NCBI RefSeq assembly: GCF_900163795.1
Contig: NZ_FWFD01000015.1
Span: 558,001-622,000 of the forward strand
Direction of reading: 5' to 3'
DNA length: 64,000 nt
Source of the DNA: Vagococcus fluvialis bH819
Lineage (GTDB): Bacteria; Bacillota; Bacilli; Lactobacillales; Vagococcaceae
Positions 26,014 to 34,959 of the stretch are shown here, piece after piece. How positions within the stretch are numbered: the stretch's first letter is position 1; every line of letters starts with the position of its first letter. Position numbers and translations under genes: made by a program. The notes under the pieces were generated by a model. The model worked only from the letters and a program-made list of their open reading frames with translations. It did no database searches and was not told where the DNA came from.

Positions 26014-26910
26014 ATGAAAGATGAAATACAAGAGTATCTGCATTATTTAAAAATTGAAAGAGGTCTATCTGAAAATACCATCCAGAGTTATCAAAGAGAT
26101 TTGAATCAGTATGCTTTATTTATAAATGAAAGACAAATCGATTCTCTAGATGATATTGATAGATATACTGTCCTTGATTTTTTAGAATATCTTAAAAACA
26201 CAGATAAATCATCAGCTACCATTATAAGAATGGTTTCTACTTTGAGAAAATATCATCAATTTTTAAGACAAGAAAGATTTACAGATAATGATCCAATGCA
26301 ACACATAGATACTCCTAAAAAAGCCAAAAAGTTACCAAAAACATTATCAATTAAAGAAGTTGAAAAAATAATTGAATCACCAGATACATCAAATTGTTTA
26401 GGGATAAGAGACCGAGCTATCTTAGAAGTGATGTATGCTACAGGTTTAAGGGTAACTGAGTTGATATCTTTGAAATTAGACGATCTACATTTGTCTTTAG
26501 GGTTACTTCAAACAATTGGCAAAGGAGATAAGGAGCGGATTATCCCATTAGGAGATGTTGCTATAAAATGGGTTGAGATTTATTTAGAAAAATCTCGACC
26601 TGAATTATTAGCTAAAAATACGAAAGAAAAACCTAATATTCTTTTTTTAAACTACAAAGGAGAAGGCTTTTCAAGACAAGGAATTTGGAAAAATCTTAAA
26701 GTATATGTTGTTCAAGCAGGAATTGAAAAAGAAGTAACACCACATACGTTAAGACATAGTTTTGCTACTCATTTATTAGAAAATGGTGCTGATTTGAGAG
26801 TGGTTCAGGAATTATTAGGACATGCTGATATTTCAACTACACAAATTTATACACATATAAGTAAAAAAAGAATGGCAGATGTTTACAAAACTTATTTCCC
26901 AAGAGCATAA
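26014..26910 (+). CDS. xerD: Tyrosine recombinase XerD
   Basis: 298-residue site-specific recombinase that resolves chromosome dimers at dif with XerC. The catalytic residues are visible: Arg146 ('ATGLRVTEL'), Lys170, His244 and Arg247 ('HTLRHSFATHL'), His270 ('LLGHADIS') and Tyr279 ('IYTH'). The N-terminal SAM-like domain ('YLKIERGLSENTIQSYQRDL') is complete. Its place directly before scpAB-rluB is standard in Firmicutes, which argues for the housekeeping XerD rather than a phage or island integrase. Confidence 0.95.
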   Translation: MKDEIQEYLHYLKIERGLSENTIQSYQRDLNQYALFINERQIDSLDDIDRYTVLDFLEYLKNTDKSSATIIRMVSTLRKYHQFLRQERFTDNDPMQHIDTPKKAKKLPKTLSIKEVEKIIESPDTSNCLGIRDRAILEVMYATGLRVTELISLKLDDLHLSLGLLQTIGKGDKERIIPLGDVAIKWVEIYLEKSRPELLAKNTKEKPNILFLNYKGEGFSRQGIWKNLKVYVVQAGIEKEVTPHTLRHSFATHLLENGADLRVVQELLGHADISTTQIYTHISKKRMADVYKTYFPRA

Positions 26911-26929
26911 GTATAAGAAGGATTGAATA

Positions 26930-27706
26930 ATGAAAGAATTAAACGTAAAATTAGAAAAATTTGAAGGACCACTTGATTTGTTACTTCATTTAATTAAAAC
27001 TTTAGAAATTGATATTTATGATATTCCAATTGCTGAAATTACAGAACAATATATGGTTTACATTCGCTCAATGCAAGAATTAGATTTAGAATTGGCTGGT
27101 GAGTATATTGTTATGGCCGCAACCTTGATGTCAATCAAGAGCAGAACGTTACTTCCTAAATTAGAGGTTGATTTGTCAGGGATTGGTGAGTATGACGATG
27201 AGATAGACCCAAGAGATCAATTAGTAGCCCAGTTATTAGAGTATCGTAAGTATAAATATGCTGCTTCTTTACTTAAAGATAAAGAATTTGAAAGAGGTAA
27301 ATACTATACAAAGGAAGCTACTAATTTGAGTGATTACCGAGAAGAAGTTATTCCTTTAGAGCCTAATGAAATTACGACTATTGACTTATTCTTAGCCTTT
27401 AGTGACATCGTTAACAGGCAACAAGAACTAGGTCCAGATACAGCAAGTATTTTGACAGAAGAATATACTATAGAAGACAAGATTCAAGAAATTCTTAGTC
27501 AATTATTTAAAGTTAGAGTAAGTGAAGGGATTCATTTTGAGTCATTATTTAACATGTTCACTCGAAACGAGATTGTGACGACATTTCTAGCTTTATTAGA
27601 GTTAGTTAAATCAGGTGAAGTAATTGCTAAACAATCAAATAAAGAAGAACCAATTGTCTTGTATCGAAAAAAAGAGATGGAAGAGGTAAGCCATGGAAGT
27701 ATTTAG
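26930..27706 (+). CDS. scpA: Segregation and condensation protein A
   Basis: 258-residue kleisin that bridges the SMC dimer in the chromosome condensation complex. Characteristic N-terminus 'KLEKFEGPLDLLLHLI', then 'YIVMAATLMSIKSRTLLP' and a C-terminal winged helix ('FESLFNMFTRNEIVTTFLAL'). It overlaps scpB by 14 bases. The three-gene run scpA-scpB-rluB is conserved across Firmicutes. Confidence 0.95.
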   Translation: MKELNVKLEKFEGPLDLLLHLIKTLEIDIYDIPIAEITEQYMVYIRSMQELDLELAGEYIVMAATLMSIKSRTLLPKLEVDLSGIGEYDDEIDPRDQLVAQLLEYRKYKYAASLLKDKEFERGKYYTKEATNLSDYREEVIPLEPNEITTIDLFLAFSDIVNRQQELGPDTASILTEEYTIEDKIQEILSQLFKVRVSEGIHFESLFNMFTRNEIVTTFLALLELVKSGEVIAKQSNKEEPIVLYRKKEMEEVSHGSI

Positions 27707-28292
27707 CAAAATTGAAGCTCTTCTGTTTGTTGCAGGAAATGAAGGGCTGACATTAAACGAGATGGCTAATATTTTAAATAAAAAGACAGCTCATATGTAT
27801 CAATTTATTTTAGATTTAAAAGAAAAATATGATAAAGATGAAGAACGAGCTGTGACAATATTAGAAGTGGGAGATCATTTCATATTGAGTACCAAAAAAG
27901 AGTATGCGGATGTACTCAAGCTTTTTGCGCAGTCTTCAATTAATCAAAATCTTTCACAAGCAGCGTTAGAGTGTTTATCAATAGTAGCATACAAACAACC
28001 TATAACACGTCCAGAAATTGAAGAGTTACGAGGCGTTCAATCGTCGGGTTCAGTCCAAAAATTAGTAGCTCGTCAATTGATTGAAGAAAAAGGACGCGTA
28101 GAAGGTCCAGGAAGAGCTATTCTATATGGTACGACGGCTTATTTTTTTGATTATTTTGGTTTAAAATCAATCAACGAGTTGCCAACAGTGGATCAATTAG
28201 AAATAAACGCAGAAAAAGAAATACCAAACGATTTATTTTTTGATCGTTTTAAAGAACAGTTTGAAAAAATAGAAGAACAAGGTGGAAATTAA
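27693..28292 (+). CDS. scpB: Segregation and condensation protein B
   Basis: 199-residue partner of ScpA, with two winged-helix domains ('IEALLFVAGNEGLTLNEMA' at the start; 'ECLSIVAYKQPITRPEIEEL', then 'GRAILYGTT'). It binds the ScpA linker region as a dimer. Its ATG lies inside scpA and its stop touches the ATG of rluB, so the three genes are tightly coupled. Confidence 0.95.
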   Translation: MEVFSKIEALLFVAGNEGLTLNEMANILNKKTAHMYQFILDLKEKYDKDEERAVTILEVGDHFILSTKKEYADVLKLFAQSSINQNLSQAALECLSIVAYKQPITRPEIEELRGVQSSGSVQKLVARQLIEEKGRVEGPGRAILYGTTAYFFDYFGLKSINELPTVDQLEINAEKEIPNDLFFDRFKEQFEKIEEQGGN

Positions 28293-29012
28293 ATGGAAAG
28301 ATTACAAAAAGTATTAGCACATTGTGGTGTTGCTTCTCGAAGAAAATCAGAAGAAATGATCCTTGAAGGTCGAGTATCTGTAAATGGTAAAAAGGTAAAA
28401 GAATTAGGAATTAAAGTGGGAAGTAATGATCAAATAGAAGTAGATGGCGTGCCAGTTTACCAAGAGCAACATGTTTATTATTTATTTTATAAGCCAAGAG
28501 GTGTTATATCAGCAGTAAGTGATGATAAAAATAGAACTGTAGTAACGGATTACTTCCCAGGTGTTAGTGAACGTATTTTCCCAGTAGGTCGTCTGGATTA
28601 CGATACATCGGGCTTGCTTTTACTAACAAATGATGGCGAATTTGCTAATATCTTAACTCATCCTAAACATGAGGTTCCTAAAACGTATGTAGCAAAAATC
28701 AAAGGCTGTCCAACACCAGAAGAGTTAAGACCTTTAACGAAGGGATTAAAAATAGATGGTAGAAAAACAGCTCCGGCAAGATATAAAGTCATTTCAAATG
28801 ATCATGTTAAAAAAACTAGTGTCATCGAATTGACAATTCATGAAGGACGTAATCACCAAGTGAAAAAAATGTTCGAAATGATTAAATTTCCAGTTATTAA
28901 GTTAAAACGTGAAAAAATGGGTAGCGTAGAATTAACCGGTTTAAGACCAGGACAGTATCGTGAGCTAAGTAAAAAAGAAGTTAGTCAAATTTTAGTTGAG
29001 GCTAAAGGATAA
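28293..29012 (+). CDS. rluB: rRNA pseudouridine synthase RluB
   Basis: 239-residue enzyme that converts uridine to pseudouridine in 23S rRNA (family knowledge: position 2605 in E. coli numbering). N-terminal S4 domain ('MERLQKVLAHCGVASRRKSE'), catalytic Asp in 'VGRLDYDTSGLLLLTNDG', and 'EGRNHQVKKMF'. Start ATG immediately follows the scpB stop. Confidence 0.92.
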   Translation: MERLQKVLAHCGVASRRKSEEMILEGRVSVNGKKVKELGIKVGSNDQIEVDGVPVYQEQHVYYLFYKPRGVISAVSDDKNRTVVTDYFPGVSERIFPVGRLDYDTSGLLLLTNDGEFANILTHPKHEVPKTYVAKIKGCPTPEELRPLTKGLKIDGRKTAPARYKVISNDHVKKTSVIELTIHEGRNHQVKKMFEMIKFPVIKLKREKMGSVELTGLRPGQYRELSKKEVSQILVEAKG

Positions 29013-29016
29013 ATAG

Positions 29017-29044
29017 TTGAAATTTTTAACTAATTGGTTATAAT
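29017..29044 (+). promoter_or_regulatory. ribU promoter
   Basis: TTGAAA (29017-29022), a 16-base spacer, TATAAT (29039-29044), directly after the rluB stop. The FMN riboswitch begins about 27 bases further. Confidence 0.75.
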
Positions 29045-29071
29045 TAAAGTGTTAAAAAAATAAAAAAAGGT

Positions 29072-29197
29072 CGTCTTCACGGGCAGGGTGTAATTCCCGA
29101 CCGGTGGTTATAGTCCACGAGCTTAAGTGATTTTTCATTTTTGCCGAACTGGTGTAATTCCAGTACCGACAGTTAGAGTCTGGAGTAAAGAAGATAG
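29072..29197 (+). promoter_or_regulatory. FMN riboswitch (RFN element)
   Basis: Conserved RFN segments are present in order: 'CGGGCAGGGTGTAATTCCCG', 'ACCGGTGGT', 'AGTCCACGAGC', 'GAACTGGTGTAATTCCAGTA', 'CCGACAGT', 'AGTCTGGA' and the closing 'AAGAAGATA' that pairs with GTCTTC at the 5' side. It senses flavin mononucleotide and here controls the riboflavin importer gene downstream. Confidence 0.95.
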
Positions 29198-29228
29198 GGC
29201 TTATTTGAGAATATTATCAGATAATGCA

Positions 29229-29280
29229 CTGTTTTTTGTCTTGCTCTTTGTAGAGAATAGATGAAAAGGCAGTTTTTTAT
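29229..29280 (+). terminator. Riboswitch-controlled terminator
   Basis: CTGTTTTTT pairs with AAAAGGCAG (two G-U pairs), enclosing a small CTCT/AGAG hairpin, followed by TTTTTTATTT. It lies between the RFN element and ribU, suggesting control by transcription termination when FMN is bound. Confidence 0.7.
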
Positions 29281-29332
29281 TTGAAAGTTCTGAAACATGT
29301 CTGAAGATGTTCCTTAATAGGAGGATTCTCTC

Positions 29333-29908
29333 ATGAGAAAAAGCAAGACAGAAAAGATGGTAGTCGCAGCGTTATTAGCTTCATTTTCGTATTTATTATT
29401 ATTAGTAGAAATACCTGTTTTACCAGGATTTGACTGGTTGAAATTGGATTTCAGTGATATTCCCATCTTAATCGGAACCTTTGTTTTAGGTCCAGTAGGA
29501 GGGATTACGATTGCTTTTATTCGTTCGACACTCAACTTTTTAATGCATGGTGGACATGTTTTAAGTTTGATTGGGAATTTAACTGGTTTTATAGCATCAG
29601 TTATAATGCTATTACCTATATATTTTATGATGAAAAGAGAAAATAATAATAAAAATTTAGTAATTGGGATGACTATCAGTTCATTAGCCTTAACAGTATT
29701 TATGGCTATCGCTAACTATTTTGTTATTACACCACTTTATATTTCTTTAGCAGGGATGAATTTTGGCATGCCGATAAAAGAGATGGTTCTATATGGCATT
29801 GTACCTTTTAATTTATTTAAAGGGTTAGCTGTCAGTGTTGTTTTTTTTGCAACATATAAAAAATTAATTCCGGTTATTCAAAAAAGAATGATTATAGTGA
29901 AAAAATAG
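29333..29908 (+). CDS. ribU: Riboflavin transporter RibU (ECF S component)
   Basis: 191-residue substrate-binding membrane subunit of an energy-coupling factor transporter, with about six membrane segments ('MVVAALLASFSYLLLLVEIP', 'GTFVLGPVGGITIAFIRS', 'SVVFFATYKKLIPVI'). It works with a shared EcfAAT module encoded elsewhere to import riboflavin. AGGAGG at 29320-29325 precedes the ATG. The FMN riboswitch upstream strongly supports the assignment. Confidence 0.93.
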   Translation: MRKSKTEKMVVAALLASFSYLLLLVEIPVLPGFDWLKLDFSDIPILIGTFVLGPVGGITIAFIRSTLNFLMHGGHVLSLIGNLTGFIASVIMLLPIYFMMKRENNNKNLVIGMTISSLALTVFMAIANYFVITPLYISLAGMNFGMPIKEMVLYGIVPFNLFKGLAVSVVFFATYKKLIPVIQKRMIIVKK

Positions 29909-29934
29909 TATGCTTTTTAATTTAATTTTAACCT

Positions 29935-29978
29935 TTAAAAAAGTTTTCAAGCCTGATTTTTGGTTTGAAAACTTTTTT
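29935..29978 (+). terminator. Terminator after ribU
   Basis: AAAAAAGTTTTCAA / TTGAAAACTTTTTT perfect inverted repeat with a 13-base loop. Confidence 0.92.
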
Positions 29979-30206
29979 GTTAATCATTTTATTTGTTACG
30001 AAAAATTTCTAATATTTCTATTATATTAAATAAAAACAACGTAATTTTATCATAAATAGGATATTTTATAATAAAAAAACATAAAAAATTCACAATTTTA
30101 CGTTTTAATAGCATTAATGGTATTTGTTTTTGTTACATAACTTGAAATGTTTGTAAAAATACCTTAATATATGTCATATAAAGAATATCAAAAGAGGTTT
30201 TAACTA

Positions 30207-32060
30207 ATGAATAAAAGAAAATATATTACAGGTATAGATGGTTTGCGTTCGATTGCAGTGATTGGAGTTATTCTCTACCATTTAATTCCAAGTAAAATGC
30301 CTGGTGGTTATTTAGGTGTGACGCTATTTTTTGTCATTTCAGGATACTTAATGACAGATATATTACTAAATCAGTGGGAGTCTAGAAAAAAAATAAGTCT
30401 TAAAAGTTTTTATTTTAAACGAGCCAGAAGGATTTATCCTTCTTTAATCATGATGTTTGTTGTATCTGGAAGTAGTTTTGTGTTTCTATCTAAAGATTTA
30501 TTACAAAATTTAAAACAAATTTTTCTAACAAGCTTATTAAATATTAATAATATATGGCAAATATTTAACGGATCTTCTTATTTTGATCGTTTTGGGAATG
30601 AATCTGCATTTACACATCTATGGTCATTATCTATTGAAGGTCAATTTTATATTATTTGGCCAATTATATTAGCATTGCTCATTTTTAAAAGAAAAGATTA
30701 TCATTTATTGAAAAGTTTTATTTTAGTAGGAGTTATCATATCGGGATTACTGATGGCATTTATCTATCAGCCAGAAAGCATAAACCGAGTGTATTATGGA
30801 ACGGATACAAGAATATTCTCCATCTTAATGGGAGCTTATTTGGCTGTTTTCTTAAGAGAGAAAGATGAAATATTACAAAAATTAGATAGTAAATATAAAA
30901 TAAGTGCTTTTGTTGTGTCTTTAGCATTAGTTTTATTAGGTCTTATATTGATTAAAGATAATTGGAGTTTTACCTATAGGGGTGGCATGTTTTTATTTAG
31001 TTTATGTAGTTCTGTTTTATTAGGTACTGTTATCGTTAGTAATCAAGCCAATCAATTTTTAACTAATCCGTTGTTTAAATGGATTGGAACCAGAAGTTAT
31101 GAAATTTATTTATGGCAATTTCCTGTGATGATTGTCTATGAAAAAACAATTAAGTGGAATGGTGATCATAGCTTTATTCACCTTATTATCCAACTAATCC
31201 TTATTTTATTATTATCAGAAATTACTTATCGGATTGTTCAACTGGTTTTATTTGATATTGATTGGAAAAAAACAAATAAAATTGGTACGAATCGATTTGA
31301 AGATTTAACAGAATCTTTAAATGGAAAATTAACTGTAGGCATTATATTAACATTTACAATTTCATTTACTTATGCTTTAGTTAGTGCACCATCAGGAAGA
31401 ACAGAAGAAAGTATAGCATTACAAAAAAAATTAGAAAAAAATAAAAAATTAATTTCTAAGCCTAAAACAAGTGAGTCTAAATCTTCAGAGAAAGAAAAAA
31501 CAAATACTACCACTGCAGAAACAACAGATTCATCAACAAAAGAAAATAATTTAGTTACTTTAACAAATACGGAAAGTGAATTTTTAAAAGCTAAAAAAAT
31601 AAGTGCCATAGGTGATTCATTGTTGTTGAGTGCGGCACCAGAGCTACAACAAGTCTTCCCAAATAATTTTATTGATGCAGAAGTAGGTAGGCAGTTCATG
31701 AACAGTGAAGATGTGTTTAAAAAAACTAATAAAGAAGATAAATTGGGAGATATTGTTATCGTTGTTTTAGGAACAAATGGAAGTTTTACATCTAGTGATG
31801 TTGACAATGTAATGAAACAAGTAGATAACAGACCAGTCTTTTTTGTAAATACTATGGTTCAAAAACCTTGGCAAAAAACAGTCAATACAGAGTTAGAGAA
31901 AACAGCAGATCGATTTGATAATGCTCATGTAATTGATTGGAAAAAATATTCTGAAGGGTATGGTAATTGGTTTGATGGTGATAACGTGCATTTAACACCT
32001 GAGGGAGCTGTTATCTTTGCTAATTTTGTAGGAAAAGAAATTTATGATGTTTTAAAATAA
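30207..32060 (+). CDS. oatA: OatA-like O-acetyltransferase (acyltransferase-3 plus SGNH domain)
   Basis: 617-residue two-part enzyme that O-acetylates cell-wall glycan, giving lysozyme resistance. The N-terminal acyltransferase-3 membrane domain has ~11 segments (opening 'GIDGLRSIAVIGVILYHL'; 'FTHLWSLSIEGQFY'). A Ser/Thr/Lys linker (~400-460) precedes an extracellular SGNH esterase-type domain with 'AIGDSLLL' (nucleophile Ser ~471), 'VLGTNGS' and 'DNVHLTPEG' (Asp/His ~593-598). It is a single-gene unit. Related enzymes acetylate other surface glycans, so the exact acceptor is an inference. Confidence 0.87.
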   Translation: MNKRKYITGIDGLRSIAVIGVILYHLIPSKMPGGYLGVTLFFVISGYLMTDILLNQWESRKKISLKSFYFKRARRIYPSLIMMFVVSGSSFVFLSKDLLQNLKQIFLTSLLNINNIWQIFNGSSYFDRFGNESAFTHLWSLSIEGQFYIIWPIILALLIFKRKDYHLLKSFILVGVIISGLLMAFIYQPESINRVYYGTDTRIFSILMGAYLAVFLREKDEILQKLDSKYKISAFVVSLALVLLGLILIKDNWSFTYRGGMFLFSLCSSVLLGTVIVSNQANQFLTNPLFKWIGTRSYEIYLWQFPVMIVYEKTIKWNGDHSFIHLIIQLILILLLSEITYRIVQLVLFDIDWKKTNKIGTNRFEDLTESLNGKLTVGIILTFTISFTYALVSAPSGRTEESIALQKKLEKNKKLISKPKTSESKSSEKEKTNTTTAETTDSSTKENNLVTLTNTESEFLKAKKISAIGDSLLLSAAPELQQVFPNNFIDAEVGRQFMNSEDVFKKTNKEDKLGDIVIVVLGTNGSFTSSDVDNVMKQVDNRPVFFVNTMVQKPWQKTVNTELEKTADRFDNAHVIDWKKYSEGYGNWFDGDNVHLTPEGAVIFANFVGKEIYDVLK

Positions 32061-32125
32061 GAAGTTACGATGAAAATAGTTAATGTGAAAAAAGATAAGA
32101 AGAATAAATTTGATGTTTATTTATT

Positions 32126-32178
32126 AAAAAAGAGAAGTTGCATCATAAATTTCTATTTATGGTGCATCCTCTCTTTTT
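32126..32178. terminator. Bidirectional terminator between oatA and the ferredoxin gene
   Basis: Long inverted repeat: AAAAAGAGA / TCTCTTTTT outer stem, GCATC-type middle pairs and ATAAAT / ATTTAT inner stem. It overlaps the stop of the leftward ferredoxin gene. Confidence 0.88.
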
Positions 32179-32383
32179 ATTTTTCGATGATAATAGCACG
32201 TGTTGGGCATGTTTTATAAGCGTTTAGAAGCGTCTCAGGCAAGGTGTCAGAGAGTATTACTTCTTTATCTTCAGTATCGCGAAATTTGACTATACCATCA
32301 TCATAGTAGTCAAAAAATTCAGGGGATTTAATCTGACAAAGTCCACATGCAATACATTTTTTTGGTATAATTTTACATAACAT
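32177..32383 (-). CDS. fer: Ferredoxin
   Basis: 68-residue iron-sulfur electron carrier. Cluster ligands are seen as 'CIACGLCQIKSPEFFDY' and the distal 'CPTRAI', which fits a single [4Fe-4S] cluster as in Bacillus Fer. The start is the ATG at 32383 with AAGGAG nine bases upstream; the ATG at 32413 would swallow the binding site and overlap the divergent gene. It is next to ypbB-recQ as in Bacillus, where fer is also a neighbour. Confidence 0.92.
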   Translation of the reverse strand: MLCKIIPKKCIACGLCQIKSPEFFDYYDDGIVKFRDTEDKEVILSDTLPETLLNAYKTCPTRAIIIEK

Positions 32384-32411
32384 ATAAAAAAACTCCTTAT
32401 CGAGGTGAATC

Positions 32412-33464
32412 ATGACATTTTACCATTATTTTATTTTAAGTTGCTTTAATAGTAATCATTCCATGCGAATATCAACATTATATCATTTGTTAAAAGGAAA
32501 AAAAACAGCATCAATTCTATCTTATGGTTATTTTTATAATGTGTTGGATTATTTTTATTTATTTCCTAAATTAAAAGAAGACAGTTATCTAGAAATGATT
32601 GCCCAGTTAAAGGAAGAAAATTACTTAGTTGATACTGAAGAAGGTGCTGTTCAAATATCTAAAAAGGGAATAAAAATTATAAATGAAGAGGTATTATTTC
32701 CCAATTTAGAGTACTTGAATCAATTACATTATTATAAATGGGATATAAAAGTTTGGCAGAGGCTTATTTTTACTACCCAAGTTTTATCTGAAAAATCTTA
32801 TAAAGAACGTAATTATTTACCAATTGAAAATAGCTTATATCGGCAACAGCAATTGAAACGATGGCTTAATATGCAAAGTGAAAATATTATTCCCAAGTTT
32901 TATGAAGAGTGGTTGTTGTTAACAGAATATTTATCAATACAGCAACAAACGTATATTTTTAAGCAACTTGTTGGACATGAACATATAGGAGAAACCCTTC
33001 AACAAATAGCGGAGGAACATGATGTAGACATAATATTTGCTTATTTAGAATTTAAGAATGCTGTTCATCAATTGATTTTTTTAATAGAACAAAAGCATGA
33101 AAAATTCCCAGTCTTTTTTGATATTATTCAAATTGAAAAAGGATTGGTGAAAGAAGAAAGCAGCTTAATTACAAAGGAAATATTTATTAAAAATAAATCA
33201 ATTAAAGAAATTAGTATGATAAGAAACCTTAAAGAAAGTACCATAGTGGATCACCTAATTGAAATTTATTTAGTTCAAGGCGAAAAAAATAATTTATTGT
33301 TTATTTCAGATGATAAAATCAATCAATTAAATGAATACAGAAAAGAAAAACCTGATTTTAGAAAATGGGTGTATAAAGAGGCAGTGTCGGCAGTTTCAGG
33401 CTTGACGTTTTATGAATTTAAAATGTTTCAATTTAGTTTAGTTGAACAGGAGAAGATAGAGTGA
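32412..33464 (+). CDS. YpbB-like helix-turn-helix protein
   Basis: 350-residue protein encoded directly before recQ, as ypbB is in Bacillus. The C-terminal part holds a helicase-associated helix-turn-helix ('LITKEIFIKNKSIKEISMIR', 'KESTIVDHLIEI'), the type also found at the C-terminus of some RecQ proteins. The N-terminal 250 residues are helical and unassigned. Start ATG 32412 with GAGGTGA upstream; the 3' end overlaps recQ by 4 bases. Inference: it supplies a module that acts with the short RecQ. Confidence 0.82.
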   Translation: MTFYHYFILSCFNSNHSMRISTLYHLLKGKKTASILSYGYFYNVLDYFYLFPKLKEDSYLEMIAQLKEENYLVDTEEGAVQISKKGIKIINEEVLFPNLEYLNQLHYYKWDIKVWQRLIFTTQVLSEKSYKERNYLPIENSLYRQQQLKRWLNMQSENIIPKFYEEWLLLTEYLSIQQQTYIFKQLVGHEHIGETLQQIAEEHDVDIIFAYLEFKNAVHQLIFLIEQKHEKFPVFFDIIQIEKGLVKEESSLITKEIFIKNKSIKEISMIRNLKESTIVDHLIEIYLVQGEKNNLLFISDDKINQLNEYRKEKPDFRKWVYKEAVSAVSGLTFYEFKMFQFSLVEQEKIE

Positions 33465-34894
33465 ATAATTTAGAAGAAATCTTAAAAAATAAATTTGGTT
33501 TTTCAACATTTAAAATTGGCCAAAAAGAAACCATAGAATCGCTGTTAAGAGGAGAAAACACATTTACAATCTTACCAACTGGTACAGGTAAATCTCTTTG
33601 TTATCAGTTACCTAGTTATTTATTTAATGGTCAGACAGTCATTATTTCACCATTAATTTCTTTGATGGAAGATCAAGTTTCTCAATTGCGAGAAATGGGT
33701 GAAAAATCTGTCATTGCCCTCAATAGTACGTTAGATTTTTCATCAAAAAAATATGTACTATCTAATTTAGAAAAATTTAAATTCATTTTTGTTAGTCCAG
33801 AGACTTTAAATCAAAGTGATGTCATTCAAAAATTTATGAAACTATCGATTTCATTATTTGTAATTGATGAAGCTCATTGTATCTCCGAGTGGGGGCATGA
33901 TTTTAGACCAAGTTATTTAGAGTTGAAGGCGTGCTTGTCAAAGCTTAACAATCCTTTAACATTAGCATTAACAGCAACAGCAACAGAATCGGTTGCTAAA
34001 GATATCGAGGAAGAAATATTTTCATCTGGAGAGTTAACAAAATTTTCTTATTCGGTTAATCGTGAAAATATATTTTATCAAGTTAAAAGTTGTGAAGATA
34101 AAACAGACTACTTGCTAAACTTTTTAAAAAATAGAAATATTCCAGGAATTATCTATTTTTCAAGTAAAAAAGAAGCCGAAAGAGTTTCAAGTATTTTAAA
34201 TAACCAATTACCCTATAAAGTAGCATTTTATCACGGGGATGTAGCAGCTATTGATCGGATGAAAATTCAACAACAGTTTATTAAAGATGATATTCGAATA
34301 TTGTGTGCCACGAGTGCTTTTGGAATGGGGGTTAACAAAAAAAATGTACGTTTTGTTATCCATTACCATTTGCCAGATAGTTTAGAAAATTATGTTCAGG
34401 AATCAGGAAGAGCTGGTAGAGATGGAAAACAAAGCCTTTCTATTTTACTCTACCAATCTGGAGATGAACGCATTCATTATTATTTACAAGAGGAAAGTTT
34501 TAATCAAAAAAAAGATTTATTATTTTTAAAAGGTAAAACAAAAGATGAACTTAAAAAATATGAAAATATTTTGACAGACATTCAAAAAAAGTGGTTAGTA
34601 CAGTTGGAGAAAAGTCATTGGGATTGGGAATTGTTTGAAAAAAATATAAGAATCAAGCAATTTGAAAAAAAAAATAAAACTCAAAAAATGGGAATGTACA
34701 TAAATAGTTTTTATTGCCGTCGCCAGTTCATCTTAAATTATTTTAATAGTAGTTATCACACAGTGAAACAGGAAGTTTGCTGTGATAAATGTCAGTTAGA
34801 AATACCAGGATTAGAAGAGGCATTTAATCAAGAAAAAAATACAGAAGTTGCTATCAATTCTAAAGAGATTCTAAAAAAATTGTTTTTAATATAA
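33461..34894 (+). CDS. recQ: RecQ-type DNA helicase, short form (RecS-like)
   Basis: 477-residue superfamily 2 helicase acting in recombination and fork repair. Walker A 'LPTGTGKSLCYQLP' (Lys44), DEAH box at ~136-139 ('VIDEAHCISEWGHDFRPSY'), 'LALTATAT', 'IIYFSSKKEAERV' and 'QESGRAGRDG' are clear. A zinc-binding cluster follows near the C-terminus ('YCRR' and 'VCCDKC'). There is no HRDC domain, unlike full-length RecQ of ~590 residues. It begins at GTG overlapping the upstream stop (GTGA). Confidence 0.93.
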   Translation: MNNLEEILKNKFGFSTFKIGQKETIESLLRGENTFTILPTGTGKSLCYQLPSYLFNGQTVIISPLISLMEDQVSQLREMGEKSVIALNSTLDFSSKKYVLSNLEKFKFIFVSPETLNQSDVIQKFMKLSISLFVIDEAHCISEWGHDFRPSYLELKACLSKLNNPLTLALTATATESVAKDIEEEIFSSGELTKFSYSVNRENIFYQVKSCEDKTDYLLNFLKNRNIPGIIYFSSKKEAERVSSILNNQLPYKVAFYHGDVAAIDRMKIQQQFIKDDIRILCATSAFGMGVNKKNVRFVIHYHLPDSLENYVQESGRAGRDGKQSLSILLYQSGDERIHYYLQEESFNQKKDLLFLKGKTKDELKKYENILTDIQKKWLVQLEKSHWDWELFEKNIRIKQFEKKNKTQKMGMYINSFYCRRQFILNYFNSSYHTVKQEVCCDKCQLEIPGLEEAFNQEKNTEVAINSKEILKKLFLI

Positions 34895-34959
34895 TTTTTA
34901 AAGAAATATATGTTAATATGTGATAGAATAAATTCAGAAGTTTTTGAGGAGGTTAATAA

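Noticed and set aside
26014-26910. XerD as a phage or island integrase
   Set aside because: Standard 298-residue length and fixed place before scpAB-rluB mark the housekeeping recombinase.
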